A DNA stretch of 64,000 nucleotides from Peptoclostridium sp965368085 (lineage in GTDB: Bacteria > Bacillota > Clostridia > Peptostreptococcales > Peptostreptococcaceae): NCBI GenBank assembly GCA_965368085.1, contig CBDULP010000009.1, forward strand, positions 22,139 to 86,138, in the 5' to 3' direction. Both the position numbers and the translations under genes were made by a program. Below, piece by piece: positions 49,200-58,021 of this stretch. How positions within the stretch are numbered: position 1 is the first letter of the stretch; each line of letters starts with the position of its first letter. The notes beneath the pieces were generated by a model. The model did not search any database. It was given only the letters and a program-made list of their open reading frames with translations, and was not told the origin of the DNA.

Positions 49200-49655
49200 T
49201 CACTGCTTGCTGTTAAAATACTTTACGACAGATGTAACGCCCAATGAGATCATTGAAATGACCGCAATTAATGCAAACAGGTATGCCAATGGAATAAATC
49301 CGAAAGATTCCACCAGCGTACCGTCAGGGGCAACATAGCTTCCGGCCGAGTGGTAAGAAACAATTGAAAAAATACATCCTATGATAGAAACTAATGTAGT
49401 TCCCGCAAGAAAAGATGTTTTTTTATCTCTTTTCCATTTTTTTGCAATATTACTGATAGGCAATGCTTCTTCAATGTTGGCTTTGCTATTCATGCAGTTC
49501 ACTCCTTTAATTTCTACACTATATTTTTTGAGTTCAGATTTACATTCGTCGCAGGTTTTAATATGTTCTTCAATCAGTTCACGACTTTCTTCGCTGCACA
49601 CATCGTCGTGGTAAAGTGGGAGTAAATCTCTGATTATATTGCACGATATTTTCAT
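49200..49655 (-). CDS. Zinc-finger (zf-HC2) anti-sigma factor
   Basis: A 151-residue membrane protein. The N-terminal anti-sigma domain shows LLPLYHDDVCSEESRELIEEH and IKTCDECKSEL, the H-x3-C-x2-C zinc arrangement region. A linker and two hydrophobic helices (TSFLAGTTLVSIIGCIFSIVS and FIPLAYLFALIAVISMISL) follow. It likely holds the sigma factor encoded just upstream until a membrane or envelope signal releases it. ATG 49655 overlaps the sigma gene stop (ATGA) and has GGAGGG; the in-frame extension to 49709 is rejected. Confidence 0.8.
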   Translation of the reverse strand: MKISCNIIRDLLPLYHDDVCSEESRELIEEHIKTCDECKSELKKYSVEIKGVNCMNSKANIEEALPISNIAKKWKRDKKTSFLAGTTLVSIIGCIFSIVSYHSAGSYVAPDGTLVESFGFIPLAYLFALIAVISMISLGVTSVVKYFNSKQ

Positions 49656-50125
49656 GATAATCCCTCCTGAATTTTTAATTTTGCACGATGGTAAGTAACC
49701 CTCGCCCAAACGTCAGTTTTTCCAAAAAGTTCTCCAATTTTACTAAATGAGAGTTCGCCGAAAGTGCGCAATGTAAAGACTTCTTTATACGGCTCATCAA
49801 TGGAATGTAACACTTTGTGGATTTCAAACGCTTTTTCTTTGTCTATAAGCTCTATTTCAAAATTACAGGCTTCTTCAAATTCAATTATGCTTTTTTCAGA
49901 GCTTTTCTTGTCATTTTGATAAAATGTAAAGTATGTATTCTTTGCTATTTGGCACAGCCATACATATATTTTGCAGCTTCCATTAAAATGCTTTATATTC
50001 TTTAATGCCTTAAAAAAAGTTTCTTGCGTTATTTCTTCCGCAACTGTTTCATTACGACTTAAAGTTAAAACATATTTATATACATCCTCGAAATACAAAC
50101 GGTATATTTCGTCGAAATCCGCCAT
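49652..50125 (-). CDS. ECF-type RNA polymerase sigma factor
   Basis: A 157-residue sigma-70 family factor with region 2 (FDEIYRLYFEDVYKYVLTLS, AEEITQETFFKALKNI) and region 4 (LHSIDEPYKEVFTLRTFGELSFSKIGELFGKTDVWARVTYHRAKLKI, seen here as LRTFGELSFSKIGELFGKT). ATG 50125 is behind a GAAGGGAG site; the extension to 50155 is rejected. Coupled to the zf-HC2 anti-sigma gene. Targets are unknown. The nearby sugar genes are candidates only by position. Confidence 0.85.
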   Translation of the reverse strand: MADFDEIYRLYFEDVYKYVLTLSRNETVAEEITQETFFKALKNIKHFNGSCKIYVWLCQIAKNTYFTFYQNDKKSSEKSIIEFEEACNFEIELIDKEKAFEIHKVLHSIDEPYKEVFTLRTFGELSFSKIGELFGKTDVWARVTYHRAKLKIQEGLS

Positions 50126-50526
50126 CTTCTCACTCCCTTCGTATATAAGACTCATGATTAATCAAATCGTTACAAGATTTTTTTAAAAAATCAACTTGTT
50201 ATGATAATCCCTAAATTCAGCAGAGTTTGTAACTAATGTTTTAGAGCAGTTTTCAGGGCATATTTCGATTTTTTCATCTATAAATATAGTTTATATCACA
50301 AAAATAAAGACTGCCATTAGAATCGAATTTCATGCGCTATAAGGCTGTTTTTTCATTTGCCTAATGCCGACATTCTCAACTAGAGCAGTCTTTTTTGAAT
50401 CATTTCAAGTTGTAATCGCCAAAACCATTGAAATCACTAGATATATGGTTTTGGCATTTTACGAGGTTATACGAAAACAATGTTTTTATTCATATACTTA
50501 TTTTTACCTTACCTTGCCAATTCATA
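50126..50526. other. Intergenic region with two inverted repeats
   Basis: A 401-bp spacer without a supported gene. GCCAAAACCAT (50418-50428) is complementary to ATGGTTTTGGC (50445-50455), an 11-bp stem with a poor T run. AAAGACTGC (50306-50314) is complementary to GCAGTCTTT (50385-50393), followed by TTTT; they would close an 88-base fold on the plus strand. A small RNA is possible but unproven. Confidence 0.35.
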
Positions 50527-52134
50527 TTATTCCGCTTTCGTCCTTGCCTTTCCCCTGTACTGAGAAATGGTCATTCCCGTTATCTTTTTGAACACCTTGC
50601 TGAAATACTGCTGGTTTGTAAATCCCACGTCCTCGAATATCTCCTTTATCTTGAAGTCGGTCTTCAAAAGGAGCTGCTTGGCCTTTTCTATCCTGAGCTT
50701 GTTTATATAAAGGGACATGTTCTCGCCTATCTCCCTCTTGAAAACGTTGCAAAGGTAGTGCTTTGACAGGTTCAGCTCGCACGCCACATCCTCAAGTGAA
50801 ATCTTCTGCTCGTAATTGTTTTCTATGAAATAGAGGGCTTTGCTTATTATCCACTTTGAATTCTTGTATCTCGATATTTTGATTTCGCCAAGCACGTCCT
50901 CCATGAATTTAAGAGTAATGTCCGCAATCGCTTCGAGCCTTTGAGAATTGATTATCTCATAGTGGTAGTGCTCGTAGTGCTTTATCTTTTCACCCTGCTC
51001 AAACAGCTGTCCGTAGTTTTTGAATATGTCCCCTATAAGCCCGGAATACCATATCTTTACCACGGCAGGCTTTATCATGTCTTTTTTGAAGCGCTCGTTC
51101 ATTTGGCATATGAGCTCGCCGAGCTTTTTCAGCTTTTCCTGTCCTATATACTCTATGAAAATCCTGTTGTATTCCTTTTTGAGTTCGAACACGTCCGCCT
51201 CGCAAAAATTTATGTTGTTTGTGTTAACTACGAAAAACGACTTTTCGCTTTCATAAAACAGTATCTGCTCCTTTTGCACAAGACTCTGGTATGCATCCAT
51301 GGCCTGGTCCACGCTGTCAAACGGGTCCGTATACACCACGCTGAGCGAAATGTCGAAGTACTGGTTTGACGCATTTCGAATCGATGCTATCATCCTGTTG
51401 ACCTCAACCATGCTGAGGTTTGGAGAAGACGCAAACACTGTGTATTTGTTCATATCGTTGCTGTAGATGTATTCAGCTCCCCCGTCCTTAAGCTTTTCGA
51501 ATATTATGTTTGCCATTGCGTCTTTAATCTTTCTTTGAACCGGCATTTCCAATGCCGAGTTCTGCTCTTCCTCCTGTATGACAATGCTTGCAAATACAAA
51601 CCTTGTGTCATATATGCCAAATCCCGCCTCGCTGCAGCGGCTTATCATCTTGCTGTCAAGCGAAAATCCCTTTTCAATCATATCCGCCAGCAATACCTTT
51701 TTCATGTCGTTCACGTTTATATTTGCTATCTCCTGCTTCATGGCTGTAGAGCTTTGCTCTTCAATCCTGGATTTCATGGACTTCATTACCGATATGAGCT
51801 CTTCGTCCTCGACCTCGAATTTAAGAATGTAGTCATCGGCTCCAATCCTCAAAGCATCCCTTGCATATGAAAAGTCATCATAGCATGTAAGCACTAATAT
51901 CTTGACGTTCTTGTTGCTCTTCCTGACTTGCTCTACAAGCCAGAACCCGTCCTTTTTAGGCATTTTGATGTCGGTGATTATAACGTCAGGGTAATGTTTC
52001 TTATACTGTTCAAATCCCTGTTCCCCGTTGGACGCCTCCGCCACAACGGTAAAACCTATAGCTTCCCAATCAATTGTAGTTTTGAGTCCCACCCTCACCA
52101 GAACTTCGTCGTCTACGATTAAGACCTTATACAT
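50527..52134 (-). CDS. YesN-type response regulator with AraC DNA-binding domain
   Basis: A 535-residue regulator. The REC domain occupies residues 1-125 (KVLIVDDEVLVRVGL; phospho-Asp in IITDIKMPKKDGF; LILK-type Lys in DDYILKFEV). A long middle region follows (about 130-420), then a C-terminal AraC HTH pair (ISLEDVACELNLSKHYLCNVFKREIG and FKIKEIFEDVGFTNQQYFSKVFKKITG, seen as IKEIFEDVGFTNQQYFSKVF). Partner of the YesM-type kinase 28 bp upstream. Systems of this type switch on carbohydrate uptake operons, so the pentitol operon or an unlinked ABC transporter may be the target. ATG 52134 sits behind GAGGAAGGTG. Confidence 0.9.
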   Translation of the reverse strand: MYKVLIVDDEVLVRVGLKTTIDWEAIGFTVVAEASNGEQGFEQYKKHYPDVIITDIKMPKKDGFWLVEQVRKSNKNVKILVLTCYDDFSYARDALRIGADDYILKFEVEDEELISVMKSMKSRIEEQSSTAMKQEIANINVNDMKKVLLADMIEKGFSLDSKMISRCSEAGFGIYDTRFVFASIVIQEEEQNSALEMPVQRKIKDAMANIIFEKLKDGGAEYIYSNDMNKYTVFASSPNLSMVEVNRMIASIRNASNQYFDISLSVVYTDPFDSVDQAMDAYQSLVQKEQILFYESEKSFFVVNTNNINFCEADVFELKKEYNRIFIEYIGQEKLKKLGELICQMNERFKKDMIKPAVVKIWYSGLIGDIFKNYGQLFEQGEKIKHYEHYHYEIINSQRLEAIADITLKFMEDVLGEIKISRYKNSKWIISKALYFIENNYEQKISLEDVACELNLSKHYLCNVFKREIGENMSLYINKLRIEKAKQLLLKTDFKIKEIFEDVGFTNQQYFSKVFKKITGMTISQYRGKARTKAE

Positions 52135-52162
52135 AAGCACCTTCCTCTTATAAAACTCTACT

Positions 52163-53905
52163 TTACTGCTCATTCAATGAAATGAGTGCGCTCACCTTTG
52201 TCCCCCTGCCCTTTTCACTTTCAATATTAAGCCCGTACTCATCGCCACAGTAAAGCTTTATTCTCTGGTTTACATTGTTAAGCCCGACTGCGCTGAAACT
52301 ACTTTTTGCCGAGCGCCTCTTGAATATGTTATCTAGTGTATCCCGGTCTATGCCAGGGCCGTCGTCAACTATTTCAACTATGAGCTTTCCATTTTGCCTG
52401 AATGCCCTTATATGAATGTTTATGTCCCCGTCTTCACCCTCCATGCCATGTATTATTGAGTTTTCAACTATTGGCTGGAGCACGAGCTTTGGAACGTTAA
52501 GGTCCAAGCATCCATTCTCTATGTCAAATTCAACCGTTATCGACTCGTTGAACCTCAGCTTTTGAATGACCACGTAATTTTTCACATGCTCTATCTCCTC
52601 TTCGAGGCTTATCATTTCCCTTCCTATGTTTATGCTTATACGAAGCAGCTTTATAAGCGCCGTTATGGCGCTGCTTATTCTCTTGTTTCCCTGTATCTTA
52701 GCCATCCACTTTATGGTGTTCAGTGTGTTGTATAGAAAATGGGGGTTTATCTGCGCATGAAGTGCCTCAAGTTCCACTTCTTTTTTCTCCTTTTCCTCCC
52801 TGACCAGCCTGTCTATGAGCTCTTGCATCTTTCCTATCATGTTGTTTAGGCTGTTTGCAAGCTCGCCTATCTCATCGCCCGACCTTATGTCTGCTCTGAT
52901 GCTCAAATCGCCCTGCTCAACCCTTTTCATGACTCCCATCATGTTTATCATTGGATCTGTGTATTTTATGGAAAATACTATCATGAAAATGAGCATTACA
53001 ATTACATATATGAGTTCGCCGAATACCAGGTATGTCTGTATTCTGTCAAGCTCTCCGTACAGATAGCCCGTAGACACGGTCTTTACAACCTTCCATCCAT
53101 GCCCTTCTATAGTCGAGTATATTGCAACCTTGTCGATTCCCCCGCTGCTGTAGGGTATGTATTTATACCCGGTATGGTCCGAAAGCATCTCATTTGCATA
53201 GGGCTCAAATATTATATACTCGCCTATTTTGCTCTTGTCAGAATGACTTATTATCCTTCCTGTTTTATTCACTATGAATATGTCAGCCCCGTCATCGTCC
53301 AAAAGATTCGTATAGGCCTGCTCTAAAATCACCTCGTCCAAATCCATAAGCAAATATCCGTACTCGTCAAGCGTGTTGAAGTCCACAATCTTTCGACCGA
53401 GCGTAAAATATCGCTTTTCAAACTGTCCCGAGAGTATTTCAACCATTACATTTCTCGTGTGGACCCATACGGGCTGGCCTGTTGACTCGGCCACTTTGTC
53501 ATATAAGAAGTCTTGCGGCTGCGTCTCTTTAACTCCTGTGTTGTAAAACTCCCCATCCATAGACAGATGCAGCGCCTCTATATCGTCTCTTAGGGTTATG
53601 AAATCCCTCAGCTTGTCATTATATTCATCCCGGCTGAATTTCGAGTTGTCGCGCAGCATGGTTAAAAAGTCTTCATTTGATATTATTACGGTTGAAAATT
53701 CCTGTATGTCGTCGAGAATAAATTCTATTTTTTCCCCTGTTTCATATACCGATTCGAGCGCCGTCTTGGAATACTTGTTTTTTATTATTTCCTTGACCGT
53801 TTTGGAATAGGTTATGCTTATTACGGCAACCGGTATTATTATGAGTATCACGGCCATTACGCCGAGTTTGAACCTCAGCGTATTGAAAACAGCTATTTTC
53901 TTCAA
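52163..53905 (-). CDS. YesM-type sensor histidine kinase
   Basis: A 580-residue membrane kinase: helix 1 (about 14-34), a large extracellular dCache-like sensor (about 40-290), helix 2 (about 300-320), HAMP (about 325-375), and a LytS/YesM kinase core with HAQINPHFLYNTLNTIKWM (phospho-acceptor His). The HATPase domain has PIVENSIIHGME and EIVDDGPGID. Start TTG 53905 overlaps the stop of the upstream binding-protein gene (TTGA) and has GGAGG at 7 bp. The coupling suggests the kinase senses through that binding protein. Confidence 0.9.
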   Translation of the reverse strand: MKKIAVFNTLRFKLGVMAVILIIIPVAVISITYSKTVKEIIKNKYSKTALESVYETGEKIEFILDDIQEFSTVIISNEDFLTMLRDNSKFSRDEYNDKLRDFITLRDDIEALHLSMDGEFYNTGVKETQPQDFLYDKVAESTGQPVWVHTRNVMVEILSGQFEKRYFTLGRKIVDFNTLDEYGYLLMDLDEVILEQAYTNLLDDDGADIFIVNKTGRIISHSDKSKIGEYIIFEPYANEMLSDHTGYKYIPYSSGGIDKVAIYSTIEGHGWKVVKTVSTGYLYGELDRIQTYLVFGELIYVIVMLIFMIVFSIKYTDPMINMMGVMKRVEQGDLSIRADIRSGDEIGELANSLNNMIGKMQELIDRLVREEKEKKEVELEALHAQINPHFLYNTLNTIKWMAKIQGNKRISSAITALIKLLRISINIGREMISLEEEIEHVKNYVVIQKLRFNESITVEFDIENGCLDLNVPKLVLQPIVENSIIHGMEGEDGDINIHIRAFRQNGKLIVEIVDDGPGIDRDTLDNIFKRRSAKSSFSAVGLNNVNQRIKLYCGDEYGLNIESEKGRGTKVSALISLNEQ

Positions 53906-55458
53906 TTGTCTTCCTCCACCGATTCCGCTTCTTTTCGTCTTATCTCATACAGCTGTCTGTAAATAGTCCTGCTCACATCTTCGCTGTCGATGTCAAACTG
54001 TATCATATCATGCAGGTTCTCAATCAGAACCCTCTCGACTTCATAAAAGCTTGAAATTTTCGGCCTTAAATAAATATTCTGGCTCTCCCATGCCGTCATT
54101 ACGGCCTTTACGTGCTTTAAATACGTATCCTCCATTGAAAGAAACTCATTGTCATCCATTTTGTACTTTTGAGCAACCTCTCTGTATGCCGACTTTCTTG
54201 TAGGCAGGCTTCCACCTTCCGGGTGCATTAGCACCTTCAGCTGCATGTCATTTGATGTGGCCCATACCAAATAAAGCCATGCAGCCTTTTTTTCCCTTTC
54301 ACTCGCGAACCTGTTTATTCCTATCCCCGAGCCGCCGTATATATTGGCGCTCCTCTCGCTTCCATATGGAAGTATGCTGTATCCCACATTGCCCCGAACG
54401 CTCGACTGCAGATCATGGTCTATATAAGAGTAGTTCTCGTCCCAGTTGGTCATCATCGCAATTTCACCGTTTCTAAAGGCATTTGCCGTATCTGTCCAGT
54501 TCCAGTTCACGCTTTCGGGAGCCGAAGACTTCACTATTTCCTTGTACATGTCTAGAGCCTCTGTGAATTTTCCATCCAAAACTTTTATATCCTCGAAGCT
54601 TTCAAGCCCCAGAGTGTTTATGCCTTCGTCTGAAAAATAGTCCCCGCCGTATGATGCCAGCACATTCGAAAAGTCGCAAAATATAGAATTGTGTCTTTGG
54701 GCCATGTGCCCGCTGCCGTATTTGACCTCATTGTCGGGCACGTTCTCGTCTATCCACCTTGCCACTTCGCAGTACCTCTTCCATGTGAACTCCGCAGTTC
54801 CCGGAGTCCAGTCATACCCCTTGTCTTCAATAAACTCGTCCCTGTATTTTTCAAATATGTCCTTCCTGTAGTAGAGTATCATCGTGGTGCTGTCGAATGG
54901 TATGCTGTATATTTTGTCGTTTTCACCGAAATACGAGCACACGTATTTTTGGTTTTCGAAAAAATCATCGTCCAGCCCCTTTATTTTGGGATAATCTGGA
55001 TTTTCATTGTATGGATTCAGCACTTCCAGATAGCTGTGGAACCTGTTTAAAGTCTGGTACGGATCCACGTATACTATCTGGTATTTTCCCGTCTGTGATA
55101 TAAAATCCAAATTCATCTTTTTGACCATAGTGTCGTAGTCCATGGCCTTTATCTTTATGTTTATCCCTGTGGCATTCGAAAATTCTTCACTTTCATGCGA
55201 GAGTATGTTTGCAGATATGTTGTTTTCCACTATGAAGTTTAGCGAAATGCCCTCAAACTGCCTTATTTCATAGCCCTTTGGAATATCAAGACTCCTGAAG
55301 CTCGCCGGCATCCCTCCATTCTCCTCTACCAAGGCTTTTTCAACCTGGGTATTCAGCTTTTCCGGCTGAAAGCTTCCCCACAACAATACCGCGGCCATTA
55401 TGGCCGCTATGCCCAGTATCCATTTCCTGCCCAATATATGTTCACCTGCCCGATTCAT
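53902..55458 (-). CDS. Membrane-anchored family 1 solute-binding protein, probable sensor partner
   Basis: A 518-residue extracellular binding protein of the carbohydrate family 1 class (NGGMPASFRSLD, SHESEEFSNATGINIKIKAM, YSIPFDSTTMILYYRKDIF, WTDTANAFRNGEIAMMTNWDE). It has no lipobox: the N-terminal helix (KWILGIAAIMAAVLLWG) follows a basic stretch and has no cleavage pattern, so it stays as an uncleaved anchor. No permease or ATPase genes adjoin. Instead it is coupled to a YesM/YesN pair, suggesting it presents a sugar ligand to the kinase. Ligand unknown. Confidence 0.8.
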   Translation of the reverse strand: MNRAGEHILGRKWILGIAAIMAAVLLWGSFQPEKLNTQVEKALVEENGGMPASFRSLDIPKGYEIRQFEGISLNFIVENNISANILSHESEEFSNATGINIKIKAMDYDTMVKKMNLDFISQTGKYQIVYVDPYQTLNRFHSYLEVLNPYNENPDYPKIKGLDDDFFENQKYVCSYFGENDKIYSIPFDSTTMILYYRKDIFEKYRDEFIEDKGYDWTPGTAEFTWKRYCEVARWIDENVPDNEVKYGSGHMAQRHNSIFCDFSNVLASYGGDYFSDEGINTLGLESFEDIKVLDGKFTEALDMYKEIVKSSAPESVNWNWTDTANAFRNGEIAMMTNWDENYSYIDHDLQSSVRGNVGYSILPYGSERSANIYGGSGIGINRFASEREKKAAWLYLVWATSNDMQLKVLMHPEGGSLPTRKSAYREVAQKYKMDDNEFLSMEDTYLKHVKAVMTAWESQNIYLRPKISSFYEVERVLIENLHDMIQFDIDSEDVSRTIYRQLYEIRRKEAESVEEDN

Positions 55459-55870
55459 TTACAGCTTTATCCCAATAATATTAACACTTATTTTTATTAT
55501 AACCCGACAAGCTTCAAAAATACACACTCCAGTGCGATCAGAGCTGTTATATATTTCATGCGATCCTTCCGACATCACAAATAGACTTTTTTAGACTTTT
55601 TTAATCAATTCTTAAAACCAATATTTAATTGTATGTAAAATATTTTATATTCATGGTTCAAAAGCATTATAAAAATAGCACTCACAACATAAAATCATGT
55701 ATAATAACATTATAACTCCATTAAAACAGTATAGTTTCAACAATGTTTCATAGTCTTTCTAACAGAGCATAATAAAAATACATAACAGCTAAAATTGGAT
55801 GACACAAAAGAAATATGACTTTAAAATATCCGTTTGAATACAAATTTTTACTTGTGGAAGGTGCTTTTAT
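55459..55870. other. Divergent AT-rich regulatory region
   Basis: A 412-bp spacer between the binding-protein sensor operon and the hybrid kinase gene, without a gene. It includes a block at 55696-55733 (TGTATAATA ... ATTAAAA ... GTATA) that recurs upstream of the chemoreceptor gene at 60681-60717, about 30 of 38 positions alike. Probably a shared promoter type with TATAAT -10 boxes. Confidence 0.4.
55696..55733 (+). promoter_or_regulatory. Promoter-like block shared with 60681-60717
   Basis: TGTATAATA at 55698-55706 is an extended -10 match (TG-n-TATAAT variant). The following 28 bp are also conserved in the copy before the MCP gene. Confidence 0.4.
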
Positions 55871-58021
55871 ATGAATGAAACCTCTTTAAAACTTAAAGTA
55901 TATACCGATCTGGAGGAGCTCAAGCTTATCCATAAACATCCCTGTCTGGAAATACATTTTGGTGACAATTTGGAAGAACTATTGGACTTAAAAAACGAAA
56001 GTAAAATGGATATATTGGCAACCGAATCAAAAAACTCATCAATGATAAAAACCTTTAAAGGAATGGCCATTTTAAAGGGCTCTTTTACGAACGATACAGT
56101 CATTGACTATGGCTCTGATATTATAATGCTTTCAGAGGAGTTCTTTTTATCTGGTTTTTTGAAAATCGTAGAGCTTTCTTATGACTTTCAAAAACTCAAA
56201 ATAGAAAAAAGTCAAATGACTAGTCAACTTGAAAAGGTCAATAGGCAGTATGGCCACTGCCAAAATACGCTGTACAATATGGAAACTGAAGAAATCAACA
56301 AAATGGCCATGCTAAGCCATGAAATCAGAACACCTATAAATGTAATACTGGGGCATGCCAACCTGCTTAAAAAATCAGATCTTTCAGAAAAACAGGCTCA
56401 ATATATCGATATAATCGAAAAATGCGGAAAAATGTTAATGGAGAGCTTGGAAGATGTTTCTTTTTATGAGGAAAGCATAAATAATTTAAAAGCACCTAAA
56501 ATAAATGAATTTGATATCAGAACGAGGATTGATAGGATTCATGACGTTTTCAGAAGTTATTCAGAGGAAAAAGGCCTCAGTTATGAAGTTGATTATGATG
56601 AAAGAATCGCCTATTCATTAAAGGGGGACTATCAAAAACTCGAAATGCTGTTAAAGCAGCTATTGTCCAACGCCCTAAAATTCACCCATAATGGAAGCAT
56701 TAAGTTTGCAGCCAAATGCCTTAAAGATGAAAAATCATACCAAACGATAGCTTTTGAAATAGAAGATACTGGCATAGGCTTTGACATCGCTCAGCAAGAC
56801 CATTTATTCAAGCCGTTTTATCAAGGAGAGCACTACCTTCAAAGACACTATGACGGTTTAGGCCTTGGACTTCCAATTGCAAATTCAATAGTAAAGCAGC
56901 TCAAAGGTAAAATGAATATAAAGAGTACTTTAGGTGTGGGAAGTCGATTTGAAATACTCTTTGATTTTGACAAAGGTGAAAGTTCATATAAAACTCACAC
57001 AGATGCAAATATATTGCTTGTGGAAGACAATGCTTTGAACCGCAGAGTTATAAAAGATATTTTGGAAAAGGAGGGCCTGAGCATAGCCCTTGCAGAAAAT
57101 GGACGTGAAGCTTTAGAAATTTTAGAAAATCATAAGTTCTCTTTGATATTAATGGATCTTATCATGCCTGTTATGGACGGATATGAGGTTTCTAGACTCA
57201 TTAGGCAAAAGGGCATTGAGTCTCCAATTGTAATTATTTCCGCATCAGTAACGGAGCTGGATGATAATATTATCAATAAACTTGGAATCAATGACTTTTT
57301 AATCAAAAATCATGATGTCAATAAATATCTAGACATCATTGGGAAATACATAATGATTCCCCAAAAAGAAAATGCGAAGCTTGATGAAGTAAAACTGAGT
57401 ACAATTTTATCCCAGCAGAATTTTGAGATTATAAATGCCAACGAATTGCTCCTCCGTTACAACCATCGATATGAATTGATTATTAAAGTGATTGATGGGA
57501 TTAATGATCAACTGTGTCAATTATCAGGATATTGGCATTTATTGAAAATGGACCCCTATGATAAAGGTGTAAAACAATACCTACATAATTTGAAAGGATT
57601 GGTAAAAAGCCTGGATGGGACTCGGCTCAGTTTTTTAATTGAACAAATCGAAAAGTCATATAACCTTGAAGATTACAACTCCCAAAATTACAGCCAGTTA
57701 AAAGAAAATGTAAAAATTTTTCACAGGGACATTGTGAAATTAAGGCATGCGCTAATCAGTCATGCGGAAGTTAATGAAACCGGTAGCTCAATTATTACAG
57801 ATTCTCATGAGGTGACAAAGACTCTTCGCGAGCTGATTCCCTTACTGGAAAATCATGACGTGAAAAAAATCCGAAAACACATGGAAACCATCACAGACCT
57901 CATGAGTGGGGATTATTTTCATAATCTGGAAAGCTTAGTAAATATATATCGATACGAAGAGGCTATAGAGTTGATAGTAAAAATATTAGAGGAGGATGGT
58001 AAAGACATATGTTTGAATTAA
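55871..58021 (+). CDS. Cytoplasmic hybrid histidine kinase with REC and HPt domains
   Basis: A 716-residue soluble kinase. An unassigned N-terminal domain (1-100) and a coiled coil (about 105-145) precede HisKA with MLSHEIRTPINVILGHA (His near 151). The HATPase has DTGIGFDIAQQDHLFKPF and GLGLGLPIAN-type G2 (GLGLGLPIANSIVKQ). The REC domain (about 379-495) has LLVEDNALNRRV and LILMDLIMPVMDGYE. A C-terminal HPt-like helix bundle has HNLKGLVKSLDG (His near 576). So it can run a complete phosphorelay, most likely to the REC-HD-GYP protein whose gene overlaps by 13 bp. Ile is mostly ATT/ATC here while most of the window uses ATA, a hint of different origin. No membrane segment, so the signal is internal. 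Confidence 0.9.
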   Translation: MNETSLKLKVYTDLEELKLIHKHPCLEIHFGDNLEELLDLKNESKMDILATESKNSSMIKTFKGMAILKGSFTNDTVIDYGSDIIMLSEEFFLSGFLKIVELSYDFQKLKIEKSQMTSQLEKVNRQYGHCQNTLYNMETEEINKMAMLSHEIRTPINVILGHANLLKKSDLSEKQAQYIDIIEKCGKMLMESLEDVSFYEESINNLKAPKINEFDIRTRIDRIHDVFRSYSEEKGLSYEVDYDERIAYSLKGDYQKLEMLLKQLLSNALKFTHNGSIKFAAKCLKDEKSYQTIAFEIEDTGIGFDIAQQDHLFKPFYQGEHYLQRHYDGLGLGLPIANSIVKQLKGKMNIKSTLGVGSRFEILFDFDKGESSYKTHTDANILLVEDNALNRRVIKDILEKEGLSIALAENGREALEILENHKFSLILMDLIMPVMDGYEVSRLIRQKGIESPIVIISASVTELDDNIINKLGINDFLIKNHDVNKYLDIIGKYIMIPQKENAKLDEVKLSTILSQQNFEIINANELLLRYNHRYELIIKVIDGINDQLCQLSGYWHLLKMDPYDKGVKQYLHNLKGLVKSLDGTRLSFLIEQIEKSYNLEDYNSQNYSQLKENVKIFHRDIVKLRHALISHAEVNETGSSIITDSHEVTKTLRELIPLLENHDVKKIRKHMETITDLMSGDYFHNLESLVNIYRYEEAIELIVKILEEDGKDICLN

